From NCBI RefSeq assembly GCF_024713945.1, contig NC_134683.1, forward strand, positions 1,230,501 to 1,294,500: a stretch of DNA of 64,000 nucleotides, written 5' to 3'. Position 1 is the first letter of the stretch. Each line of letters starts with the position of its first letter. The notes under the pieces were generated by a model. It was given only the letters and a program-made list of their open reading frames with translations. It was not told the origin of the DNA and searched no databases. The position numbers and the translations under genes were made by a program. Source of the DNA: Dermatophagoides farinae. Taxonomy: Eukaryota > Arthropoda > Arachnida > Sarcoptiformes > Pyroglyphidae. Of this stretch, positions 50,401 to 64,000 are shown one piece after another.

Positions 50401-53400
50401 CCCACATAACCGGATCGACAGACACATTGATAACTGCCGATAACGTTGATACAATTGGCATTTGTGCCACAAATATTTCCATGATGATTATCGCAAAGAT
50501 CTTGTAAACATTCATTAACATCTTCACAGGCAATATATGGATTACCATGGAACCCAGCTGGGCAAACACATTCAACACTTGTTGCACTTTCCAAACAATT
50601 AGCGCCGGTACCACAACGAATCCTATCACATCGAGGAATCGTCGTACAAGCGATATATGGATTTCCGCTAGTTCCACTATTGCAGACGCATTTATTCGGC
50701 GTATCGTAAGCACAATGACTGTTGAGACCACAACCAGGATAACATGTCGGTGGTGTTATCAACGGTGGTATCCTATCGATACATACGTGATTAATACAAA
50801 TTTGATTCGATGGACATGGTAATTGATTCGAGCATTTAATTTCCGGCGCACAAACACCACCGGCCCAAGGATTACCATAGAACCCATTTCGGCATCGACA
50901 AACTGGTTGATTTTGTGTGTTTACAATACAATGGGCATTAAGGCCACAATGAAGATTACTACAAGGTGATAAACATCCTTTAACTAGATCATTTCCTTCA
51001 CCAGAATAGCCGGAAATACATTGACAGATAGCTGTATGATTGATGCCGATACAATAAGAATTTGGTCCACAAATAGCCTGATTGCAAGCATCGATACAAA
51101 CATTAAGCTCTTTGTTGCAAATCGTATCATTTGGACAATCATCATTTGATTGACATATTGATGATCCTTGACATCCAGATTCATAAGCATTGCCAGTACC
51201 ATCAGAACATTCGCAACGATAACTTCCCAATAGATTGATACAAACAGCATTGGCTCCACAAGGACCATTAGGATCTAATGGCAGCAATGATGTACATTCA
51301 TTTATATCATGACATCCTTCATTTGGATTTCCTATACAACCAGGCTTACATTGGCAATGTGTTCCTTCATCTTTGTCGAAAATACATTCAGCATTTTGGC
51401 CACATTGTTTCCAATCACATGGATGTCGACATGATTGACCATCAAAAATGAACGGTGATGAACATTCACACGAATGATTTCGACATTGATAATTTTGTTC
51501 GCAATCAGTATTGGATTGACAATGTTGAACAATACGATCGCAGCCAACTTTACCGATACCAGTATAGCCAACACGACAAAGACATTCATAAGCACCGGGT
51601 AGATTAATACATTCGGAATTTGATCCACAAAGATTAAATTCTTGCATTTCTGTACATTCATCGATATCGCGACAGAATCCATTAGCTTCCAATGTAAATC
51701 CTTTTGGACAGATACAGAAACCAAATCCTGAACTGGTCATCATACATTCTTGATTCTGTGGACATGGATTAGCATTCGAACAATTTCGGCTAGTCATAAT
51801 ACAATAATCGCCTTCACGAACATATGGATCTTTACAGCCACAATGAACACCATATTGAATATCGTTAATACAAGCCGTATTACCGGGACATTGTTTATCA
51901 TCATTGCATTCGATTATATCGGGATAACACAATGAATATGCGTTGCCAGTTAACCCATCAGGACAATGGCATGTATAGCCACCATCAAGATTCATACAGA
52001 ATGCATTCGTTCCACATGGTGATTTTTTTGATTCACTACATTCATTAACATCACGACAGGATTCCGTAACCAAATCACGAACATAGCCACGTTGACATAC
52101 ACATTGATTTATATTATGCGCTGAAATACATTCTTCATTTGGATGGACAAGATAAATTATCATTACATTCGATACGATCTTTGCCTTCCAATAGGCATTC
52201 AATGAATGCATCGCCACGATAATCGTGTGGACAAAGACATTCAAAAGATCCAGGAGTGTTACGACAGACGGCCAATTTTCCACAAGGATTGTTGTTGGCA
52301 CATTCATCCAAATCTAATTATGAATGAGACAAAAAAAAATAAATAAATTATTGATCAACAGGTGTGTAATTGAATCATTTTCCGTAACAAATTTAAAATA
52401 ATATAATATTATTATTATTATCATTAAACATACCGACACAGCCAGGAAGACTATTACTTTTGCCAGTATAACCATCAATACATGAACAAACTGGATTTCC
52501 GTGACGATCCAATTGACATTTGGCATGCTCACCACAGAATAGATCATCACATGGATGTTTACAATTTTCACCAAAAAAAGGCGGTGGACAATAACATTTT
52601 TCTTGTTTACATATCGAATTTCCTTGACAATCTTTATCATTTGAACAGGTTTGTTCCAGAAAGCAACGTATTTTTGGATCACCATAACTTCCGGGTGGAC
52701 AACGGCAGCTAAAATTACCGAAAGAATTTGAACATATGGCTGAAAATCCACATTTTCCATTTGCACCAAACGCTAACGAGCATTCATCAATATCTTGACA
52801 GGATTCATGTGCATTACCGGTCATTCCGGATGGACAAGAACATGAATAGCTTCCCATAAGGTTTGTACAGATGGCATTTTCACCACACTTTCCATATTGC
52901 CCATATCGACGATCACATTCATCCATATCTTCACAATAACGGAAAGGGTCCCCACTTAAACCAGGGGAACAGTGGCAATGATGACTTCCAATAATATTCG
53001 TACAGACAGCACCTTGTCCGCAGAGACCTGAAGGACCATGATCAACATCACATTCATTAATATCCAAACATCCGGCGCTGATATTGCTCGGATTAAAAGT
53101 AAATCCTGGATCACAAACACAGGCAGCTTCTTGACCATTAACGTGACAGGTTGCATATTGACCACATTGTACTGAATCACAAGGAGATTGACATCCACTT
53201 GTTGCATTTCCAATGAAACCTTCTTTACATGAACATTTGAAATGGCCATCCTGATTGATACATACGGAATTTTCACCACAAGGATATGGAATACGAACAC
53301 ATTCATCAATATCTTGACATTTGCTTTTCGCTGATTGTTGAATTTTTTCGTAGCCAAATTCACAAAAACATTCATAACCACCATCTAAATTTATACAGGT

Positions 53401-56400
53401 TGCGCCTTTACCACAAACATTTTTGTTTGTTCGACATTCATCAACATCGATACACATTATTCCATCGATTCGATAACCAGATTTACATTGGCAATTACCA
53501 TCAATACAAATAGCATTGGCCGTACAATCGGATTGTTCTATACAATAAACATCGACAGCGGTACGATCACAACCTAATTCAGCATTACCATCACGAGCTA
53601 GATATTTATCCGGACATTGACATTGAAATGAACCAATCGTATTCAAACACTTTGCATTCGGTCCACAAGGATTCGTTGAACATTCATCAATATCTGTAAT
53701 TACAAAAAATGGTTGAGAAAAAAAATCATCATAATTTACAACAAAAATTTAAATTTTTTTTCGCAAACAACATCATCATCATTACCTTTACAGCCACGAA
53801 TAGGATTTCCTGTATAACCTGTTGAACATTTGCATTCATATGATCCTGGTTTATTATAACATAAAGCATTTGGTCCGCAAAGATTTTCTTGTCGACATTC
53901 ATCGATATCTATGGTAAAAAAAAGGGTAAAAAAATTTTAAAAATTCACAATAATTATATTATTTATATGAATGAATGGAATTTTGTTGTTTACCTAAACA
54001 ACCAGCCGAATGATATGGAGTTCCAGTGAAACCAGGCTTACATTGACAACTATAGCTTCCAATATTATTTATGCATATTGCATCAACACCACATGAAGCC
54101 GACGGACATTCATCAATATCTGAATATGAGAAAGAGAGAAAAAAAATTTCAAACGATAAAAAAAGGGTAATTTCACTCATAAATCTTTGTTTTTTCCTTT
54201 CTCTTTAAGATTTTTTTTTCCATTCTAATGATGATTTTTTATACGATTATTTTTATTATCATCTTCATCATCATCTATCGTGTAATCGAAACGATGATGA
54301 TAAAGTCATTCAGACACACACACTTTACCTTCACATTGTATTTTTGGATTGCCAGTGAATCCGGATCCACATTCGCAGACAAAACTACCAGGAATATTTA
54401 TACAAACAGCATTTGAACCGCATATTAATGGATTTTGACATTCATCTATATCGATACAACCACCACCAAGTGCGGTAATATTGTTATTATGATAACCTTC
54501 TGGACATGAACATTCAAAGCTGCCGACAGTATTTGTACAGATTGCACCAGATCCGCATGGATTATTTTCACATTCATTCAAATCTAAAAAAATAAAATTA
54601 AACACATGAATAATAATAATAATAATAATCAGATTACGAATCATTTACATATAAATAATATATAATATAAAGTACACATTTACCTAAACATTCAATAGAT
54701 GGGTCGCCAACAAAACCATTGGCACATTCACATGAATAACTACCAGGTATATTGGTACAAATAGCATTCTGGCCACAGTATCCTCCATCTTGACATTCAT
54801 CAATATCCATACAAGCAATAGTTGCGTTACCAGTGAAACCTGATTGACATTTGCAGACAAAATGTCCAGGTAGATTACAACATTCAGCATTTTCACCACA
54901 TAATGCAGCCAATGATGGTATTTCACATTCATTAATATCTAAAATAAAGCAAAATGGATAGAAAATGGATTAAATGTTGTTAACAAAATTCGAATAAAGT
55001 TATTATATAAAATTTGAATATTTATAGCCATAGGCAATAACAAACAAGAATAATATCTGATGATCGAACATAATATATTCACAATCGATACGTTCAATAA
55101 TAATGATGATTATTAAACGCCTAACAAATCATAATAATGAATGGTTACCAGAACAAAAAAAAAAAAAAATGTTAATAATCATTCTTCGTAAGAAGATTAT
55201 CATCATACTGATGATAATAGGAATAAATAACTGTGTTCAAAACATCATTTTTCAAAGCGAAAAAAAATAAAAAAACATTTTTGATGATATAATTATCCAT
55301 TTTGCTCGAAATTTCATGCATGTTGTTTCAAGAATTATTAATGATATTATGTTAATAGTTACCTTTACATGAGAATCCATCGCCTTCATATCCTGGAAAA
55401 CATGAACAATAATAGCTACCCATTGTGTTTGTACAATGGGCAAATACATCACATGGTCGATATTTGCATTCATTTTCATCTGACGTCGTCGTCGTTGTCG
55501 TTGTTGTTGTCCAAAAATGAAAATTTAACAAAAAAAAAAAAAAATGAGTAAAGGAATTAGAATTTGAAGAATGAAAAATGATTTGAGAAAAGGAAAAAAC
55601 CAAACACACACACACATTCGAATATATGATAATCAGGGATAAGAAAAACGAAAAAAAAAATTTCTTTGACAATTGATTAAGATGAATGATCATGGAATTT
55701 TTTTTCTGTCACAAATCTTTTTTTTTTGTTTGTTTGTTAATTATATCATCAAATATTAAAAAAAAATAAGAAAATTCTGATGAAAAAAAACAAAACAAAT
55801 AAAAATTCAAATATCAATGGTTTGCAAATCAACAAACAAAAAAAAATTCCGTAAAGAAATCTTTCTGGGAAAAAAAATTGTTACACAACAAATTGTAATC
55901 TTTAATTCTGATGAAAATTGAACAATAAAATTATAAATTATAATAATAATAATGATTAAAATAGATTTCATACCTTTAAAAATTACACTGGAACAAAAAT
56001 CAAATTGATCACAACACAAGCACAAATCATTTGTATACAGAAAGTTCGATAACATGTGCTTTTTTAAATTCATTGAATGTATTTTCACTCTTCATTTTCT
56101 GCTTGATTCACAGACAACGTACGGTTACAAAAAAATTATCCATGAAATTAGCATACAATTTTTCAACAACAACAACAACAAAAAAAATCGAGAAAAAATT
56201 CCTCACTTGTTGATCATCCTGATTATCCATCCATTATTTATCATTATTATTGCACAGATGGCCATGATGTTTAGACGGTAATAACACACACACACACACA
56301 CACATTATAATAATCAACATGATTATCATCAAAAAAGCAGAGCAAATGCAAATGCCAAAAAAAAAAACTAAAATTTGCCCATCAAAATCAAAAAAATTTT

Positions 56401-57995
56401 TTATTTTTCGGAAAAAAAATAAATAAATAAATTCTTAAATGTTGAAATAATTCATTCTTGTTTGGTTGTGAATTTTTGTTTTTTTGTTTACGAACCAAAA
56501 CAAAAACAAAAAAAAAGAAGAAAAGAAGAAATTATCCATTAATTTTAAACACACACACACACACAGTTATATAATCAACATCAATTACTTTAACGATAAA
56601 AGAGTTGTATAATTGACTATAAATACATGACATGACATGACACCAAATGTTTGAAAGAAAAATTATTCATTTTTTTCTGTTCTTCTTCTTCTTCTTCTTT
56701 CAAACATAAATTACATAATAATCCTGGATTTTTTTTTTGATGAAAAAAAATTGCAAAAAATTTTTCATCATCATCATCATCATCAGTCATTTATTTTACA
56801 CACACACACGGATGATCATGATCACTATAATCTTCTGGTAATAGTCTGATTACTTTTTTTTCGGTAGCTTTTGATGATGAAAAAAAAATGTATTCTAAGA
56901 GCGCGAAAATTTTTTTCAGTTTTTTTTCTGAAAAAAAATTTCATTAAAAATGAAAAATTAAAATTCTTCAAATCAAATCTAACCTTGCCTAATAATCAGA
57001 ATAATCACATATACCATTGGATGATCATCATCATAATCAATCATCAAAATTAAGATTATCATATTGAACATTATTATCTGAATGAATAAATCAATTGGTT
57101 AGGTTTTCAATTTTTTACTATTTTTTTTCACATGGAAATTTTCTCTCATGATTTATCGTATACGTTTTGCTTGACTTTTATGCAAAAGTTTATTGTACCT
57201 TTTTTTTCATAGGTGACAATTGTTGTCATTCATATTGGATAAATAAATGGAAACATGATTTGTTTAGCCAAATATTTGCTGCTATTATAAGATGAAAATT
57301 TTCTTCCCATTTTACTATGAATAGGTTTTTTTTCTCGGTTGTTTCTATGTTTGTGAATTGATCATCATCATCATCATCATTCTTTAAGTCATTTCAGCAA
57401 GGGCGTATTGTTGTCATTGTGTTTTGCATGTGGTTAATTTTGACAATTTTTCTCCCATACATGCTTATACACACACACATAGCTAATAGTAATTGTATTC
57501 ACAAACAAACAGAGAGAAAAAGAACAACAACAACAACAACAACAACAGAAAATATGCCGAAATTTGATGATGATGATAATGATAATTATCAAAAATTGAA
57601 TATTAAAGAAAGCGACAAAAGCAACAACAACGAGAGAGAGAAAAAAAAAAGAATCTCATTATCATTGAATAAAATAAAAAAAAAACTTACCTGGTATATC
57701 ACAACTTTTGCCACCAAATCCATCATTACAATAACAAAGATGATCAAGGCATACGCCATTTGTACATTTAGATTGTTTTGGATGACAATTATCTATGTTG
57801 AAGACAAAAAAAAAAATAAAAAAATTAAATGGAAATAATTAGTAAATATATATTCGGTTTATAAATATGTAAATTGAATATAAAATGTAAATTAGTTATA
57901 TCATCATCATTGAGATTGCCACTGTTATATTGTCATTAAAATTAACTGTATATAAAAACCGGAAATGGAATCAAGAATTTTAAATTTTTTTTTTG

Positions 57996-58027
<32 letters not shown>

Positions 58028-58784
58028 CACATATACATACCGTTTATGCATTTTGTACATTGATTACGATCATTACATTTCAATTCTAATGAAACTTCAT
58101 CAGAACCTTGAAAACATTGAGGTATACCATCACATAGTTTAGATAATTCAAATAATTGTAAAAAATCTGTCGATTCATTCACTTGGCAACCAAAATAACC
58201 ATCTTCAAGATTTAATACAAATATTTCACGTTGTACATAAGGACTAGGCCATTGTGGACGATATTGTGCATGTACATTGATGGTGGTGATTAAATATTGT
58301 GATAATGATGATAATGATAATAAAAATAAAAATTTTAAAATAAAAATGATAAATAATATAAAAATTTTGTTCAATTTTTTCACATGATTATGATGAGAAT
58401 TTTGTTGTCGTTTTTTAACATTAAATGACGATGATGATGTTGAAAAATATTGATGTGATGATTGGTGATGATTAGATTTCATTTCATTTAATGACAATGA
58501 ATCATCATCATCATTATCATTTGCATATGAATCACTATTAATGACAATTGATGTTTTTGATTCGGCGGTATTGTTGTTGTTGATGATTAATATTGGCAGC
58601 TCATTCATCATCATCATCATTATTATTGTTGATGATAATTTTTCTGATAAAAATTGATCATTTATCGATTTTGAACGTTGTGAATGTCGTCCACCAACAT
58701 GAATATCATCATCATCATTATTGTTATCCATTTGATCACGATCAGGATCGGTTTTTTTTGTAGATTCTATTTCCAATGTTTATC
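34350..58784 (-). CDS. dpy: Dumpy homologue: giant EGF/DPY-module, ZP-domain, membrane-anchored matrix protein (23 exons)
   Basis: Exons: 58041-58784 (ATG 58731), 57691-57792, 55363-55479, 54684-54938, 54329-54583, 53994-54119, 53786-53908, 52434-53693, 47783-52313, 39916-47710, 39765-39836, 38826-39083, 38577-38756, 38440-38511, 38120-38371, 37849-38058, 37672-37791, 37503-37607, 36863-37429, 36674-36799, 36380-36595, 35562-36308, 34350-35494. Every intron is phase 1. The product is about 6,440 residues. Order: hydrophobic leader, LDLa-like domain, calcium-binding EGF domains (DIDEC), long EGF/DPY alternation (motifs CGxNAxC, NHxxxCxC), ZP domain, furin site, transmembrane anchor. In Drosophila this protein tethers epidermis and trachea to cuticle under tension. 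No Pro/Thr-rich PIGSFEAST-type repeats are seen. Each giant exon has one extra base (about 52141 and 46590). Confidence 0.92.
35562..39836 (-). CDS. dpy: Dumpy homologue, C-terminal-side small exons encoding EGF/DPY modules
   Basis: Twelve exons of 72-747 bp, each with length divisible by three and phase-1 ends, so any could be skipped without breaking the frame. They carry units such as [36 protein letters not shown] and [18 protein letters not shown]. Introns are 45-110 bp except 39084-39764 (681 bp), which contains a TTAGG array. The donor of the 36380-36595 exon reads GTTCGT, an unusual but GT-type site. Confidence 0.85.
39084..39764. repeat. Expanded dumpy intron with TTAGG arrays and subtelomere-like tandem units
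   Basis: This intron holds TTAGG motifs, including four perfect contiguous copies at 39449-39468 and others at 39275-39284, 39395-39404, 39423-39427, 39437-39446 and 39542-39549. Three copies of a 55-70-bp unit (core CACCGGTGGATTGT then GTTTATGTCCAACTTGACTT in the first two) follow TTAGGTTAGG at about 39285, 39469 and 39550; the third is diverged. The proximal 39155-39265 part is more GC-rich than its surroundings and has a CCCGGTGAACCGGG stem. TTAGG is the usual arthropod telomere repeat. Confidence 0.8.
39916..47710 (-). CDS. dpy: Dumpy homologue, giant exon A (about 2,600 codons, one extra base)
   Basis: One 7,795-bp exon of EGF and DPY modules, with recurring blocks such as [18 protein letters not shown] and four- to six-cysteine units of the type GCRxDxDCxxxxxCxxxxC. 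The length is 3 x 2598 + 1, though both ends are phase 1 and should give a multiple of three. Upstream of about 46590 the frame reads [13 protein letters not shown] and soon stops at 46542; one base over, it reads on as [13 protein letters not shown], restoring the C-x2-NFxGNP pattern of sister modules. A single extra A near 46587-46592 is implied. Confidence 0.88.
47783..52313 (-). CDS. dpy: Dumpy homologue, giant exon B (about 1,510 codons, one extra base)
   Basis: A 4,531-bp exon (3 x 1510 + 1) with phase-1 ends. It starts [17 protein letters not shown] and continues [10 protein letters not shown], then hits an in-frame TGA; one base over, the frame reads [16 protein letters not shown] and stays open to the donor. 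The sister unit at about 36000 reads [22 protein letters not shown], so a single extra C at about 52141-52142 accounts for the break. The rest is DPY/EGF modules, for example [16 protein letters not shown] and [17 protein letters not shown]. Confidence 0.88.
52434..55479 (-). CDS. dpy: Dumpy homologue, N-terminal-side calcium-binding EGF exons
   Basis: Six exons (52434-53693, 53786-53908, 53994-54119, 54329-54583, 54684-54938, 55363-55479) that mostly encode one or two complete EGF-like domains each, beginning with DIDEC or DINEC. This is the calcium-binding EGF consensus, as in [18 protein letters not shown]. The 1,260-bp exon contains about nine domains. Exon boundaries coincide with domain boundaries, the classic pattern of EGF exon shuffling. 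Confidence 0.88.
55480..57690. other. Large intron 2 of the dumpy homologue
   Basis: About 2.2 kb between the second and third coding exons, with no further in-frame EGF exon that I can find. It holds (CA)n tracts at 56284-56304 and 56549-56566, poly(A) runs and ATC repeats. Its size contrasts with the sub-120-bp introns downstream, as is common for regulatory first introns. Confidence 0.55.
57691..57792 (-). CDS. dpy: Dumpy homologue, exon 2: single EGF-like domain
   Basis: 102 bp encoding [20 protein letters not shown] and on to [11 protein letters not shown], one EGF-like domain without the calcium-binding DxDE start. The acceptor AACATAG and donor GGTAAGT are clear, and phase-1 ends join it to both neighbours. 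Confidence 0.85.
58041..58784 (-). CDS. dpy: Dumpy homologue, first coding exon: N-terminal extension, hydrophobic leader, LDLa-like domain
   Basis: The first ATG of the open frame is at 58731; the frame is open a little further upstream without an ATG. A TCTCTCTTCACAG acceptor-like site ends at 58785, suggesting a 5' non-coding exon farther upstream. The first 115 or so residues are Asn/Asp/Ser-rich; then comes [20 protein letters not shown], which could be an internal signal peptide cleaved near NVHA, or a signal anchor. The exterior part has YFGCQVNES and [21 protein letters not shown], an LDL-receptor class A-like domain, before the exon ends in NQCTKCIN. The long leader is odd for a secreted protein, so a start at an internal Met is possible. 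Confidence 0.8.

Positions 58785-64000
<5,216 letters not shown>

Noticed and set aside
52141-52190. A GT-AG micro-intron of about 45 bp that could remove the frame break in exon B
   Set aside because: It would delete the cysteines of a conserved unit ([13 protein letters not shown]), lacks a pyrimidine tract, and the exon length argues for one extra base.

Overview
The window looks like nuclear DNA of a small-genome arthropod, most likely an acariform (astigmatid) mite such as a Dermatophagoides-type dust mite. The reasons are strong AT bias, short introns (mostly 60-120 bp), dense CA, GA and ATC microsatellites, TTAGG telomere-type repeats, and an arthropod-type dumpy (giant EGF/ZP matrix protein) gene. 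The species is inference; no marker gene was available for a firm call.

Layout. 1-2370 (minus): 5' two exons of a NACHT/WD-repeat protein (NWD1/2-like), cut by the window edge just past its Walker A motif. 2864-4252 (plus): two-exon imidazolonepropionase of histidine breakdown, divergent from the NWD gene across a 493-bp intergenic gap. 4253-10179: nearly 6 kb of simple repeats with no supportable gene. 10180-24079: cluster of a lineage-expanded multi-pass membrane family resembling arthropod gustatory receptors. It has three intact-looking genes (10180-11845 minus, 13829-15392 plus, 22591-24079 minus), pseudogenes (12500-13058, 13100-13250, 16090-17690, 18448-about 19770), and a 5'-truncated LINE inserted at about 20317-22069. 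25129-29619 (plus): two tandem CYP4-type cytochrome P450 genes of four exons each, followed at 29846 by a transposed 5' fragment of a receptor gene that ends at an 18-bp inverted repeat. 31543-33217 (plus): degenerate C2H2 zinc-finger locus with a nearly perfect 430-bp tandem duplication. 34350-58784 (minus): a complete dumpy homologue. I can join 23 exons, all with phase-1 introns, encoding about 6,440 residues: signal/LDLa start, dozens of EGF and DPY-type modules, a ZP domain, a polyarginine furin site and a C-terminal membrane anchor. 58785-64000: gene-poor, repeat-rich upstream DNA.

Main points of interest: (i) the receptor family shares a last phase-0 intron followed by a mini-exon ending in a (L/I)xYxQF-type motif, which links a highly divergent mite family to the insect chemoreceptor gene structure; (ii) the segment around 20.3-22.1 kb has a paralogous empty site at 24.4 kb showing exactly where the LINE landed; (iii) the two giant dumpy exons each carry exactly one extra base, supported by both domain register and exon length; (iv) an interstitial TTAGG array with subtelomere-like repeat units lies inside a dumpy intron; (v) one of the two P450s has lost the CYP4 heme-linking glutamate. 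All gene models are read by eye from splice consensus, reading frame and paralogue comparison.
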